From the NCBI RefSeq assembly GCF_010868145.1, contig NZ_JAAGUY010000011.1, positions 1 through 64,000 of the forward strand: a DNA stretch of 64,000 bases. The letters are read 5' to 3'. The position numbers and the translations under genes were made by a program. Under the pieces are notes generated by a model, which saw nothing but the letters and a program-made list of their open reading frames with translations, searched no databases and had not been told where the DNA came from. Positions within the stretch are counted from its first letter, which is position 1. Each line of letters begins with the position of its first letter. Below, in pieces: positions 26,193 to 35,544 of this stretch. The DNA comes from Nocardia cyriacigeorgica. GTDB taxonomy: Bacteria > Actinomycetota > Actinomycetes > Mycobacteriales > Mycobacteriaceae.

Positions 26193-27137
26193 ATGGGTAA
26201 CGGCTCTCCGGCGGTCGACGCCGCAACGTTGGATCGGACATCGCCGCCCACCGCCCGGGTGGTACGCCTGCTGAACTTCCTCGTCGCCCACCAGGGCGAA
26301 CGCTTCGGTCTGGCCGAGCTGTCCCGACGGTGCGAGGTCAGTAAACCGACGGGGCTCGGCATCCTCACCGAACTGGTCGCGGCGGGCTATGTGACCCGCG
26401 ATCCCAGGGGCAAGACCTACGGTTTGGGTCCAGCGTTGATCGCGGCCGGACGTGCCGCGCAGCGGGACATGGTGGCGTCGCCGACGGTGCGCTTGGAGCT
26501 CGAAGGGTTGAGCGAGCGTTTCGATGCCATCTGCACGGCGTCGGGGGTGGTGGGGGACAAGATCGTGGTGCTCGAGATCGTGGCTCCGCCAGGCACGACG
26601 GCTCCGGCGAAGGTGGGTCAGACCTACCCCTATGCGCCGCCGGTGGGCCTGATGTATCTGCTGTGGGAGCCCGACAGCGAGCTGGATCGCTGGATGGAGC
26701 GTGAGCCGGTGCTGCCGGTCGAACTCGACCGCGACCAATTGCTCGAGGCTGCGGCCGATTGCCGGGCGAGCGGCTATCTGGTGGAGGGCACTTCGAGGGA
26801 GATGATGCGCCTGCACACGTTGATGGCAGGTGCGGTGGGGCACGACCTGCCCGCCGATGTGCGCTACCTGCTCGGCGAGATGGTGGCGAATCTGGGGCGG
26901 CGCATGTACTTCGGGCGGACGCTGAACGATTCCGCAGGCCCGCATCGGGTGAGCCTGATCGGCGCGCCGGTCTACGACGTGGACGGACGCCAGTCGATGG
27001 TGCTCAACATCTATATCGATCGGGTGATCGAGAATGCCGAGCTCACCGAACTCACCTCCGCGCTCAAGGCGGCGGGTGATCGGCTCACCGCGGAGGCCGG
27101 TGGGTACGACCCCTTTGTCTCACTGAGAGGGACATGA
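26193..27137 (+). CDS. IclR-family transcriptional regulator
   Basis: A 314-residue protein: winged HTH (ARVVRLLNFLVAHQGERFGLAELSRRCEVSKPTGLGILTELVAAGYVTRDPRGKTYGLGPALI) in the first about 85 residues, then an IclR-type GAF-like effector domain. GAGGAG precedes ATG 26193 at 5 nt. Palindromic sites lie before this gene, before the leftward sulfotransferase operon and before cysD, so it probably coordinates acceptor processing with PAPS supply. Effector unknown. Confidence 0.9.
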   Translation: MGNGSPAVDAATLDRTSPPTARVVRLLNFLVAHQGERFGLAELSRRCEVSKPTGLGILTELVAAGYVTRDPRGKTYGLGPALIAAGRAAQRDMVASPTVRLELEGLSERFDAICTASGVVGDKIVVLEIVAPPGTTAPAKVGQTYPYAPPVGLMYLLWEPDSELDRWMEREPVLPVELDRDQLLEAAADCRASGYLVEGTSREMMRLHTLMAGAVGHDLPADVRYLLGEMVANLGRRMYFGRTLNDSAGPHRVSLIGAPVYDVDGRQSMVLNIYIDRVIENAELTELTSALKAAGDRLTAEAGGYDPFVSLRGT

Positions 27138-27197
27138 ACGTTGACCCTGCGCTGACCTAGCTCCTACAGTCCCCTCACTCCCCACTTGGAACGCCGC

Positions 27198-27213
27198 ATT
27201 CCATATATGGAAC
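27198..27213. promoter_or_regulatory. IclR operator copy 3
   Basis: ATTCCATATATGGAAC, 15 of 16 positions of the palindrome, 34 nt upstream of the cysD GTG. An additional GGAA/TTCC pair just to its left (27188-27202) extends the symmetry. Confidence 0.7.
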
Positions 27214-27247
27214 ACGTAGCCGGTGGGTTGATCACGAGGAGGCGTCA

Positions 27248-28171
27248 GTGCAATCCCACACCCTGCCGGCCTACGAGCAATCTCATCTACGCACGCTCGA
27301 ATCCGAGGCCGTTCACATCTTCCGCGAGGTCGCCGCGACCTTCGAGCATCCGGTGCTGCTCTTCTCCGGCGGCAAGGACTCGGTCGTCATGCTGCATCTG
27401 GCGATGAAGGCCTTCTGGCCGTCGCCCTTGCCGTTTCCGGTGATGCACGTCGATACCGGCCACAACTTCGATGAGGTGATCGAGTTCCGGGATCGGATGG
27501 TCGCCGACTACGGTCTGCGCCTGGTGGTGGCCAGCGTGCAGGACGATATCGACGCAGGCCGTGTCGTCGAGGAGACCGGCCCGCGCGCCAGCCGCAACCG
27601 CCTGCAGACCACGGCGCTGCTGCGCGGAATCACCGAGGGCGGCTTCGACGCGGCGTTCGGTGGCGCGCGTCGCGATGAAGAGAAGGCGCGTGCCAAGGAG
27701 CGTATCTTCAGCTTCCGCGACGAATTCGGTCAATGGGACCCGAAGAATCAGCGCCCCGAGCTGTGGAATCTCTACAACGGCCGGCACCGGCGAGGAGAAC
27801 ACATTCGGGTCTTCCCGCTGTCGAACTGGACCGAGCTCGATATCTGGCAGTACATCGCCGACGACAACATCGACCTGCCTTCGATCTACTACGCGCACCG
27901 GCGCCAGGTCATCCCGCGTGACGGAATGCTACTGGCGCACAACAGGTTCCTCACTCTTCTGCCCGGCGAGGAGCCCCATGAAGAAATCGTGCGCTTCCGC
28001 ACGGTCGGTGATGCGACCTGCACCGGCTGCGTCGAGTCGGCCGCGGCGACGGTCGACGAGGTGATCGCCGAGGTCGCCGCCACCAGGATCACCGAGCGCG
28101 GTGCCACTCGCGCCGACGACCGAATCTCCGAGGCCGGGATGGAAGACCGCAAGAAGGAAGGCTACTTCTGA
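27248..28171 (+). CDS. cysD: Sulfate adenylyltransferase subunit 2
   Basis: A 307-residue small subunit of ATP sulfurylase. The PP-loop SGGKDS is at residues 40-45; [59 protein letters not shown] and [16 protein letters not shown] are diagnostic. With CysN it forms adenosine 5'-phosphosulfate from ATP and sulfate. GTG start with GAGGAGG just upstream. The next gene overlaps by one base (TGATG). No cysH or sulfite reductase follows, so the product is aimed at sulfation rather than assimilation, by inference. Confidence 0.95.
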   Translation: MQSHTLPAYEQSHLRTLESEAVHIFREVAATFEHPVLLFSGGKDSVVMLHLAMKAFWPSPLPFPVMHVDTGHNFDEVIEFRDRMVADYGLRLVVASVQDDIDAGRVVEETGPRASRNRLQTTALLRGITEGGFDAAFGGARRDEEKARAKERIFSFRDEFGQWDPKNQRPELWNLYNGRHRRGEHIRVFPLSNWTELDIWQYIADDNIDLPSIYYAHRRQVIPRDGMLLAHNRFLTLLPGEEPHEEIVRFRTVGDATCTGCVESAAATVDEVIAEVAATRITERGATRADDRISEAGMEDRKKEGYF

Positions 28172-30015
28172 TGACTCAGCTACTCCGGCTCGCGACCGCG
28201 GGCAGCGTCGACGACGGGAAATCCACGCTCATCGGTCGCCTGCTGTACGACTCGAAGGCGATCTTCGAAGACCAGCTGGCCTCGGTGGAGCGCACCAGTG
28301 CCGATCGCGGTGACGAACACGCGAACCTCGCACTGCTGACCGACGGACTGCGCGCAGAACGGGAACAGGGCATCACCATCGACGTGGCCCACCGCTATTT
28401 CGCCACGCCCAAGCGGAAATTCATCATCGCCGACACTCCGGGGCACGCCCAGTACACCCGCAACATGGTGACGGGATCGTCGACGGCGGACGTCGCGTTG
28501 ATCCTCGTCGACGCACGTAAGGGCATCCTCGAGCAGACGCGTCGGCACGCTTTCATCGCGAGCCTGCTCGGCATCCCGCACCTGGTGGTGTGCGTGAACA
28601 AGATGGATCTGGTCGACTGGTCCAAGGAGAGGTTCGACGAGATCCGTGAGGAGTTCCGGCAGTTCGCGATGAAGCTGAACGTCGCGGACCTGACCTTCAT
28701 TCCGGTCTCAGCGCTGCTGGGCGACAATATCGTCGAGCGGACCGGCTCGATGACCTGGTACGAGGGCACCTCGTTGCTGCACCATCTCGAACAGTTACAC
28801 GTGGCCTCGGACCAGAATCTCATCGACGCCCGGTTTCCCGTGCAGTACGTGATCCGCCCACAACGTCAACGCGACGATGCGCTGCACGACCACCGCAGCT
28901 ATGCGGGGACCGTCGCCAGTGGCGTCTTCAAGGCAGGCGATGACGTTGTTGTCCTGCCGTCGGGGTTCGCGACCACCGTGAAGTCGATCTGGGGACCGGG
29001 CGGCCGACCGGTGGAAGAGGCGTTCGCTACCTGCTCGGTGTCCGTCGAACTGTCCGACGACATCGATATCAGCCGTGGTGACCTGCTGTGCCGCCCCGGT
29101 AACCGGCCATACGTCGGACACGAGCTCGACGCAATGGTGTGCTGGTTCACCGATCGCACCCGGCTCGCCGAGGGCGCGCGGTACATCATCCGGCAATCCA
29201 CCCGCGAGTCCAAGACGGTCGTCGCCGCCCTCGACTACCGGCTCGACGTGAACACCCTGCATCGCGACGAGGCCGCTGATGCCCTGGGGCTGAACGAGAT
29301 CGGGCGCGTCCAGCTCCGCACTCAGCAGCCACTGATGTTCGATCCATACCGCCGCAACCGCGCCACCGGAAGTTTCATCCTGATCGACGAGGCCACCAAC
29401 AATACGGTCGCCGCGGGCATGATCACCGGGCCGACGCAGAAGGTGTCGAATGTGGTCTGGCACGAATCCTCGGTCCGTGCGCAGGACCGTGGCACCCGCG
29501 GGCAGACCGTCTGGCTGACCGGTCTGTCCGGGTCGGGAAAGTCAACGGTCGCCGCGGAAGTCGAGAAGCGGCTGGTCGCGGCCGGCGTCTCGGCCTACCT
29601 GCTGGACGGGGACAACCTGCGCCACGGGCTGAACGCGGATCTCGGCTTCTCGGCCGCCGATCGCGCCGAGAACGTGCGACGAGTCGGTGAGGTCGCGCGC
29701 CTGATCGCCGACGCGGGCCTCGTCGCGGTGGTCTCCCTGATCAGCCCCTCGCGGGCCGAGCGGGACCGGGTGCGGGAACTGCATCGGGTGGCCGGTCTGC
29801 CGTTCACCGAGGTGTTCGTCGATACGCCGTTGGACGAGTGCGAACGCCGCGATCCCAAGCAGCTGTATGCGAAGGCGCGCGCCGGCGAGATCACCGGCTT
29901 CACCGGCATCGATGCACCATACGAGCCGCCAATCGACCCAGAACTGGTGCTGCGGCCGGAACATGGAACCGCTTCGGTCCAGGCCACGACCATCCTCGAT
30001 CTGCTGAACGGGTGA
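28171..30015 (+). CDS. cysNC: Bifunctional sulfate adenylyltransferase subunit 1 / APS kinase
   Basis: A 614-residue fusion. Residues 1-about 430 are the CysN GTPase: P-loop GSVDDGKST at 11-19, [20 protein letters not shown], then translation-factor-like beta domains. Residues 443-614 are the CysC APS kinase: [17 protein letters not shown] (P-loop GLSGSGKST at 451-459), [28 protein letters not shown] and [11 protein letters not shown]. The pair makes APS by GTP-driven chemistry and phosphorylates it to PAPS, the donor used by the sulfotransferase at 22702-23847. Both halves look complete. Confidence 0.95.
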   Translation: MTQLLRLATAGSVDDGKSTLIGRLLYDSKAIFEDQLASVERTSADRGDEHANLALLTDGLRAEREQGITIDVAHRYFATPKRKFIIADTPGHAQYTRNMVTGSSTADVALILVDARKGILEQTRRHAFIASLLGIPHLVVCVNKMDLVDWSKERFDEIREEFRQFAMKLNVADLTFIPVSALLGDNIVERTGSMTWYEGTSLLHHLEQLHVASDQNLIDARFPVQYVIRPQRQRDDALHDHRSYAGTVASGVFKAGDDVVVLPSGFATTVKSIWGPGGRPVEEAFATCSVSVELSDDIDISRGDLLCRPGNRPYVGHELDAMVCWFTDRTRLAEGARYIIRQSTRESKTVVAALDYRLDVNTLHRDEAADALGLNEIGRVQLRTQQPLMFDPYRRNRATGSFILIDEATNNTVAAGMITGPTQKVSNVVWHESSVRAQDRGTRGQTVWLTGLSGSGKSTVAAEVEKRLVAAGVSAYLLDGDNLRHGLNADLGFSAADRAENVRRVGEVARLIADAGLVAVVSLISPSRAERDRVRELHRVAGLPFTEVFVDTPLDECERRDPKQLYAKARAGEITGFTGIDAPYEPPIDPELVLRPEHGTASVQATTILDLLNG

Positions 30016-30019
30016 TCGG

Positions 30020-30793
30020 ATGATCTCGGATAGCGAACTCGCCGCGGACCTGGCGGAATCTGCCGGGCAGCTGCTGCTGGATCTGCGCGCACTCGGGTTG
30101 GAGGAGGCCGGCGCGGCAAAGGAGCTCGGGCGCCGCGGCGACGCCGAGGCCAATTCCTTGCTGCTGGAGCGACTCACCGCAGCTCGGCCGGGTGATGCCG
30201 TGTTGTCGGAGGAGTCGGCCGACAGTGCGGACCGTCTGGACGCCGAGCGGGTCTGGATCATCGATCCGCTGGACGGGACACGGGAGTTCGCCCTCGGCGG
30301 GCGCAGTGACTGGGCGGTGCACGTGGCGCTGTGGCAGGCCGGCCATGGCATTACGGCAGCGGCGGTGGCACAGCCTGCGCTCGGTGCGGTCTACGTGACC
30401 GGGCGCACGACCGCCGCGCCGTCGGTGGCGCGGTCGCGGCCGCGCATCCTGGTCAGTGAGTCACGCCCACCGGAGTTCACCGATGCCCTGGTTCGCACGT
30501 GGCCGGCCGAGGTGATCGGGATGGGGTCGGCAGGAGCCAAGGCAATGGCGGTGCTACGTGGCGAGGCCGATGCCTATGTCCATGCGGGCGGGCAATGGGA
30601 ATGGGACTCCGCCGCCCCGGTAGGAGTGGCGCATTCGGCGGGCCTACACGCCTGCCGTGTCGATGGATCACCGCTGACCTACAACGCGCCGCATCCCTAT
30701 CTACCCGACCTGCTGATCTGCCGCCCGGAACTGGCCGAACCGCTGCTCGCCCGGATTGCCGCCGTCTCCGATACCTCGAGTGGAGCCTCTTGA
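30020..30793 (+). CDS. cysQ: 3'(2'),5'-bisphosphate nucleotidase
   Basis: A 257-residue inositol-monophosphatase-fold protein. The metal-binding set is present: EES in [23 protein letters not shown] (DPLDGT motif), and [16 protein letters not shown] near the C-terminus. It hydrolyses 3'-phosphoadenosine 5'-phosphate to AMP, removing the inhibitory by-product of sulfotransferases. It starts 4 nt after cysNC and ends overlapping the next start (TGATG). Its presence completes a make-use-recycle PAPS module. Confidence 0.9.
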   Translation: MISDSELAADLAESAGQLLLDLRALGLEEAGAAKELGRRGDAEANSLLLERLTAARPGDAVLSEESADSADRLDAERVWIIDPLDGTREFALGGRSDWAVHVALWQAGHGITAAAVAQPALGAVYVTGRTTAAPSVARSRPRILVSESRPPEFTDALVRTWPAEVIGMGSAGAKAMAVLRGEADAYVHAGGQWEWDSAAPVGVAHSAGLHACRVDGSPLTYNAPHPYLPDLLICRPELAEPLLARIAAVSDTSSGAS

Positions 30794-31164
30794 TGACATC
30801 GACCGACAGCCCGCGCGTCGCCGTGGCACGGGCCTACCTGGAATCGTTGATCAGCCACGAACCCAGCGCGGTACGGCTCACTGCCGACGCGATGCGGTTC
30901 GAGAACGGCGAGCGGCTCGGATCCTCCGGGCCCGAGATTCTCGAATCGCTGGCGACCGGCGAACAGTACAAGCCGCTACGTGAGATCAGGGACCTGCGCT
31001 GGCGCGAGTGGGATTCGAATGTTGTGGCCCGCTACCTGCTCGACCTCGAGACCCCGGAGGCAGTCATCGCGACGATCCGGATCACCGAGCACTTCCTGAT
31101 CCCCGACGACGCCATTGCGGCCATCACCGTGGTCTTCGAGCCGTTCGACGGCTCGGGAGACTGA
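30793..31164 (+). CDS. NTF2/SnoaL-like small protein in the PAPS operon
   Basis: A 123-residue protein (VAVARAYLESLISHEPSAVRLTADAMRFENGERLGSSGPEILESLATGEQY...) with the helix-sheet pattern of NTF2-like/SnoaL-like folds: helix start, RFENG strand, and a hydrophobic strand end (IRITEHFLIPDDAIAAITVVFEPFDG). It is coupled to cysQ by a one-base overlap. Such folds bind small hydrophobic ligands or act as isomerases; here it may bind the acceptor, but no catalytic residue can be assigned. Confidence 0.7.
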   Translation: MTSTDSPRVAVARAYLESLISHEPSAVRLTADAMRFENGERLGSSGPEILESLATGEQYKPLREIRDLRWREWDSNVVARYLLDLETPEAVIATIRITEHFLIPDDAIAAITVVFEPFDGSGD

Positions 31165-31213
31165 CCACGCGCTATGAATTGAACTGAGCAACTCACTATT
31201 TCGGAGGAATCAC

Positions 31214-32029
31214 ATGGTATCGAGCCGTCGATTCGAGGATCGAGTCGTCGTCATCACCGGCGCCGCGCGTGGGCAGGGCCGCGCCGAAGCCATCCGCTTT
31301 GCCGAAGAAGGCGCCGACATCATCGCCATCGACGCCTGCACACAATTCGAGTCGACGCCCTACGCCGGTGCGACAGCGGCCGATCTGGAGGAGACGGTCC
31401 GTTCGGTCGAGAAGACCGGCAGGCGCGTCGTCGCCCGCACCGCGGATGTGCGCGATTTCGCCGCGCTGTCGCAGGCCGTGTCCGAGGGCATCGAGCAGTT
31501 CGGCCGGCTCGATGTCGTTGTCGCGAATGCCGGGATCTGCTCGGTCGGGCTCTCTTGGGAGATCACCGCCGAACAGTGGCGCGAGACCGTCGATGTGAAT
31601 CTGACCGGCGTCTTCCATACGGCGAAAGCCACGGTGCCGTACCTGATCGAGCAGGGCACAGGGGGAGCGATCGTGTTCACCAGCTCGGTGGCCGGGCTCA
31701 AAGGCGTACCGTTCACCGGTCATTACGTCGCCACCAAACACGGCATCACCGGTCTGGCCAAGACGATGGCGAATGAGCTTGGTGCGCATCGGATCCGGGT
31801 GAACACCGTGCACCCGGCAGGCGTGGAGACGGGCATGGATATGCGCGCCATGGGGCCACTGCTGGACCAGTACGCCGCCACCCTGTCCCCGATGTACATG
31901 AACACCTTGCCCGACACCATCAGCCAACCCGAGGACATCGCCGCCACCGTCGCCTGGATCTGCTCCGACGACGCACGCCACGTCACCGGAACGCAGATCC
32001 CGGTCGATATGGGAAACCTCAACCGCTGA
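31214..32029 (+). CDS. Mycofactocin-type SDR oxidoreductase
   Basis: A 271-residue SDR. VVVITGAARGQGRAEAIRFAEEGADIIAIDACTQFESTPYAGATAADLEETVRSVEKTGRRVVARTADVRDF has the GQGR motif and the insert after the second strand found in mycofactocin-associated SDRs (TIGR03971), which keep their nicotinamide cofactor bound. VVANAG, FTSSVAG and YVATK complete the SDR set. GGAGG precedes ATG 31214. It follows the PAPS operon by 49 nt and may be its last gene. Confidence 0.85.
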   Translation: MVSSRRFEDRVVVITGAARGQGRAEAIRFAEEGADIIAIDACTQFESTPYAGATAADLEETVRSVEKTGRRVVARTADVRDFAALSQAVSEGIEQFGRLDVVVANAGICSVGLSWEITAEQWRETVDVNLTGVFHTAKATVPYLIEQGTGGAIVFTSSVAGLKGVPFTGHYVATKHGITGLAKTMANELGAHRIRVNTVHPAGVETGMDMRAMGPLLDQYAATLSPMYMNTLPDTISQPEDIAATVAWICSDDARHVTGTQIPVDMGNLNR

Positions 32030-32174
32030 AACGACATCACCGACGATGTCGGCGACCGGACCCGCCACCTCCATCGGGTCATCGGCACGTGACGTGGCTC
32101 GCGCAGGGCGCCGGCGATCCCGGCGCCCGGTCGATATCGGTGGCGGGCCGAATGTCGCCGGATGCTCCCCTGCG

Positions 32175-32747
32175 TCAGCGCTTCTGATCGTCCTCCGGTC
32201 GTCCGAGCACGATATCGACGGTCCGGGCCAGGACTTCCGCGTGATCTGCACCGTCGGCTCGATCGACGGCCAAGAACGACGCGCCGATGCGCATGCAGAA
32301 GGCGAGCAGGCTGCGGGCTTCGACTTCGACGGGGTCGGGGTAGTAGGTGCCGATCATCTCGCGCAGCAACTGCATCCGCTGGTTGTCCACTCGACGCAGG
32401 CGCTCTGCGACGGCTCGGTCGCGCCTCGCCCAGTCGCGAATTGCGAGGTCGATCGGCAGCAGTTCGGGGGAGAGGGTGAGTGCGCCCGCCAGTTGAATCT
32501 TTTCCCTGGCGTCGCCGCCATCGCGACGGACGCGCTCGAGCACCTCGTCGACGCTGCGTCGTTCCCAGGTTTCCAGCATCGCCTCCAGCAGCGCGTTCCG
32601 GTCGGAGAAGTATCCGTAGAACCCGCCCTTCGTGACACCGAGCGCTTTCGCGAGCACTTCGATACGGACTGCGTCCGGGCCTCCATGGGCCAGCGTGCGT
32701 AGCCCCTCCTCGACCCATCGGTTGCTCGGTGTCCGCGCAACACCCAT
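32175..32747 (-). CDS. TetR-family regulator of the TATACG regulon
   Basis: A 190-residue protein with HTH RWVEEGLRTLAHGGPDAVRIEVLAKALGVTKGGFYGYFSDRNALLEAMLETWERR, a typical GGFYG-F TetR. ATG 32747 is preferred over TTG 32771. The perfect palindrome TATACGC-AA-GCGTATA lies 30 nt upstream, and related sites recur six more times in the next 6.6 kb before the DUF2867 genes, so this is the best candidate for the protein that reads them. Confidence 0.85.
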   Translation of the reverse strand: MGVARTPSNRWVEEGLRTLAHGGPDAVRIEVLAKALGVTKGGFYGYFSDRNALLEAMLETWERRSVDEVLERVRRDGGDAREKIQLAGALTLSPELLPIDLAIRDWARRDRAVAERLRRVDNQRMQLLREMIGTYYPDPVEVEARSLLAFCMRIGASFLAVDRADGADHAEVLARTVDIVLGRPEDDQKR

Positions 32748-32776
32748 GTATGTGTCTCCAATCACAGGCAACGTGC

Positions 32777-32792
32777 TATACGCAAGCGTATA
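32777..32792. promoter_or_regulatory. TATACG operator A
   Basis: TATACGCAAGCGTATA, perfect TATACG-N4-CGTATA palindrome, 30 nt upstream of the tetR start. Confidence 0.75.
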
Positions 32793-32809
32793 TCAGGGCT
32801 ACTCTTTTC

Positions 32810-32825
32810 TATACGCCACCGTACA
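32810..32825. promoter_or_regulatory. TATACG operator B
   Basis: TATACGCCACCGTACA, one mismatch to TATACG-N4-CGTATA, on the side of the divergent DUF2867 gene (start 32923). Sites A and B are 33 bp apart centre to centre. Confidence 0.65.
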
Positions 32826-32922
32826 TCAGGCGGGTGAGTGTGGGAAGGCGGCGGTGTGTCGAAACGCGCCCTCCCTGTGTCCTTGCATTGTGTGGAATGC
32901 GTCAACGGATGGAGAGTTGTCG

Positions 32923-33501
32923 ATGAAACTACCCGCTGCCGAGCACACCTCTCGGTCCTGGCGCATCCATGACATCGCGCCGGGCTTCCAAGTCGAAGAC
33001 GTCTGGGCGCTGGCGACGCCGGGCGGTCCCGATGACTTCCCGCGGCTCGTGCGTACATTTCTGTCCGATGACCCTGCTGGAGACCCGTTGCTCTTCCGTA
33101 TGCTCTTCGCGGTCCGATGGAGAATTGGAAAGATCTTCGGATTTGATGATCCCGGATCCGGTATTTCTGCACTCGCCCCGACATTGCGCGACAGGCTGCC
33201 GTCGGATTTGCGTGACTTACCGCCTGGCCCGGAGTTCCCTACGGTGCCGTTCACGTCGCTCTATCTCACAGAGAACGAGTGGGCGGCCGAGGTGGCAAAC
33301 CGAACCGTGCACGCCGTAATGCATATGGGGTGGGTGCCCGAGGAAGGCGATCGCTACCGAGGTCAAATGACTGTACTAGTCAAACCTAATGGCCTACTCG
33401 GGAAATCCTATATGGCTGCGATCGCACCTTTTCGGAGTTTCGTGATCTTTCCGTCCATGCTGCGTGGGACCGAGCGAAGGTGGCAGACATGCGCCGAGTA
33501 G
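32923..33501 (+). CDS. DUF2867 family protein, copy 1
   Basis: A 192-residue soluble protein (HTSRSWRIHDIAPGFQVEDVWALATPGGPDDFPRLVRTF...). The C-terminal half has the family pattern NRTVHAVMHMGWVPE...YRGQMTVLVKPNGLLGKSYMAAIAPFRSFVIFPSML. Function unknown; the fold may be related to SRPBCC-type ligand binders. A paralogue lies at 39455-40057. The gene is divergent from the TetR gene across operators A and B and overlaps the start of the hydrolase gene. Local base composition is less GC-rich than the core genes. Confidence 0.75.
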   Translation: MKLPAAEHTSRSWRIHDIAPGFQVEDVWALATPGGPDDFPRLVRTFLSDDPAGDPLLFRMLFAVRWRIGKIFGFDDPGSGISALAPTLRDRLPSDLRDLPPGPEFPTVPFTSLYLTENEWAAEVANRTVHAVMHMGWVPEEGDRYRGQMTVLVKPNGLLGKSYMAAIAPFRSFVIFPSMLRGTERRWQTCAE

Positions 33502-34646
33502 GACGATCGGCGTGCCCCTCCGAGTCGCGGTGCCTGCGCATCAACTCGCGGGTGTTGGGCGGCAAGACCAAGGTCATCGTCGCTACTACCGCGGCGGTAC
33601 TTGCGGTTTCGGCTATTGCCTCGGCGGGTCGGTCTCGTATCGACCGCACGGTGGGCGCCTACTACCGGGATGGCATGGACGCGGTTCGCCGTGCCGGATT
33701 CGTCGAGAAACAGATCGATATCGGCGGCCACCGCACGAATTATGCGGAGGGCCCCGATAATGGTAGGCCGCTGCTGCTGATCCATGGGCAAGGTTCGCAA
33801 TGGCAGGACTATATGCGGGTCCTGCCCGAGATCTCCCGGCGGCATCACGTCTATGCCATCGATGTCTACGGCCATGGCGGATCAGCGCGGTTGCCGGCAG
33901 CTGAGTACACGAACGTCCGCATCGGTGAACTGGTGGCGCAATTCCTGGAGAGGGTAGTCGGTGAGCCGGGCATCGTGTCCGGACACTCCTCGGGTGGGCT
34001 GATTGCCACATGGATCGCGGCATACCGACCGGATCTCGTCCACGGTGTTGTTCTGGAGGACCCGCCGTTCTTCTCATCGGTCATGCCCCGTGCGGCGAAA
34101 ACAACTGGCGGCGACACTGCGCTCGTCACGCACAACTTCCTTGCCCAGGCGCAGGAAGTCGGTTTCCCGCGGTACTTCATCGAGAACAGCAGGATTCTCT
34201 CGTTTCTAGGTCCGCTGGCGCGCCCGATCATTGCCTACGCGAAACGTTACATCGATACGCATCCGGGTCGGCCGCTGGAGATCTTCTTCATGCCGCCCGA
34301 ACTGAACATCTTCCTGCGGGGGATTGCCAGCTACGACCCGGTGTTCGGCGCGGCCTGGTACGACAATGCGTGGTATGAGGGATTCGATACCCGGGCTGCT
34401 CTATCGGCGATCACCGCCCCGACGGTACTGATCCACGCCAACTTTTGGTACAGGCGGTTCGGCACGTACTACAGCAAAAGAGGTGTGTTGATGGCTGCCA
34501 TGGACGACAGCGACGTTGCCGAGGCGACATCACTGCTGGGCGCCGACACCCAGGTTGTCGAAGTCGAATCCGGCCACATGGTCCACTTCGAGAAGCCGGA
34601 ACTGTTCACCCGAACTGTCCTCGAGCTCGCCTCGAGAATCGACTAG
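33489..34646 (+). CDS. Alpha/beta hydrolase, membrane-anchored
   Basis: A 385-residue protein. Residues about 30-48 are hydrophobic (VIVATTAAVLAVSAIASAG), a probable membrane anchor or signal. The hydrolase core follows: LLLIHGQGSQW (oxyanion region), YAIDVYGHGGSA, nucleophile elbow GHSSGG, an Asp region and the C-terminal His in VESGHMVHFEKPELF. The cap segment PPFFSSVMPRAAK...NFLAQAQEVGFPRYF is typical of this family. It overlaps the DUF2867 stop by 13 nt, so it is co-expressed under the TATACG operators. Substrate unknown. Confidence 0.85.
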   Translation: MRRVGRSACPSESRCLRINSRVLGGKTKVIVATTAAVLAVSAIASAGRSRIDRTVGAYYRDGMDAVRRAGFVEKQIDIGGHRTNYAEGPDNGRPLLLIHGQGSQWQDYMRVLPEISRRHHVYAIDVYGHGGSARLPAAEYTNVRIGELVAQFLERVVGEPGIVSGHSSGGLIATWIAAYRPDLVHGVVLEDPPFFSSVMPRAAKTTGGDTALVTHNFLAQAQEVGFPRYFIENSRILSFLGPLARPIIAYAKRYIDTHPGRPLEIFFMPPELNIFLRGIASYDPVFGAAWYDNAWYEGFDTRAALSAITAPTVLIHANFWYRRFGTYYSKRGVLMAAMDDSDVAEATSLLGADTQVVEVESGHMVHFEKPELFTRTVLELASRID

Positions 34647-34651
34647 GTGAC

Positions 34652-34975
34652 ATGGAGAGGCCGCGATCGCGAAACACCCTGCCGAAATCGGCCACAACTC
34701 TGCCCACCTACATCGTCCGTGGCGATACCGATCGTCTGGTGAATACCGCGTGGTCCACCGCCGCGGTCGCCGAAATGTGCACCCTCGGGACGCCAGTCCA
34801 TGATGTGATCGTCCCGGGCGGACACGACGCGCCGAACGCGGTGTCTGTTGAGTGGCTACGGTGGGTCGGCGATGTGTTCGCCGGGGCCCCTTCGACTCGA
34901 CCTGCCCTCAGTGACTTGGGCAGTGGCGGAGTCATCGGCAGAGATACGAGATCGGTGTTCAACGAAGTCCGGTAG
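34652..34975 (+). pseudogene. Secretory lipase (LIP-family) C-terminal remnant
   Basis: The translation PTYIVRGDTDRLVNTAWSTAAVAEMCTLGTPVHDVIVPGGHDAPNAVSVEWLRWVGDVFAGAP matches only the last part of secretory lipases, the segment with the catalytic Asp (GDTD) and His (GGHD). The N-terminal about three quarters, including the serine, is missing. It follows the hydrolase gene directly. Confidence 0.55.
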
Positions 34976-35037
34976 CGTCTTTGCGGGCGCACCCGGCGCG
35001 GATCGACATCTGTGAGACCCCTTCTGGACGAACCGAC

Positions 35038-35478
35038 ATGACACACGACCTCGATATCGACGCGGCACTGGCTGGCCTCGACAGCAGGCGCGAGAGCATG
35101 GTTCCATTCGCTGGCATCTGGTGCCCCGCACCGTATCCCCGCACGCAATTGGCGGATGGCCGCGGCTGCACTGTCCTCGCTGACGACGACGGGCTACAGA
35201 CCCTGGTTGTTGCCGACGACGGCGAAGTCCTGATCATGACCGACGACGGCGCCGAGCTGGTCAACACCACCATCGAGTGCTTCGCCCGCTGCGCCCGTGC
35301 CTACACCGACGCCCGCACACAAGCCCGCCAGATCGACGAGGACGACGACGAGACCATGGAAGCGCACGGAGAACACACCCTCGCCACGATTCGAAGCATC
35401 GACGCTGCTGCTGTGGTCGGAGAGAACCAGTTCTGGTCCGTCGCCGCTGAGGAGCTGGGCTACGGCCTCACCATCTGA
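35038..35478 (+). CDS. Hypothetical acidic protein, possibly SUKH-4-like
   Basis: A 146-residue acidic protein (MTHDLDIDAALAGLDSRRESMVPFAGIWCPAPY...). It has a strand-rich middle (LQTLVVADDGEVLIMTDDGAELVNTTIECFARCARAYTDA) that recalls SUKH-4/SMI1-like immunity proteins, where a nucleotide-like loop precedes an NSS-type strand and a long helix. Similarity is by eye and weak. No toxin gene is beside it. Confidence 0.5.
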   Translation: MTHDLDIDAALAGLDSRRESMVPFAGIWCPAPYPRTQLADGRGCTVLADDDGLQTLVVADDGEVLIMTDDGAELVNTTIECFARCARAYTDARTQARQIDEDDDETMEAHGEHTLATIRSIDAAAVVGENQFWSVAAEELGYGLTI

Positions 35479-35544
35479 GAATGCGGATCACCACGTCGCG
35501 ATGGCGGCGATCGGAAGCCGCTGCCCTGGACCGCGGAGATCCTG

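Noticed and set aside
35038..35478. Toxin-immunity system based on the SUKH-like protein
   Set aside because: No toxin gene with a recognisable nuclease or polymorphic-toxin domain is adjacent, and the family assignment is weak.
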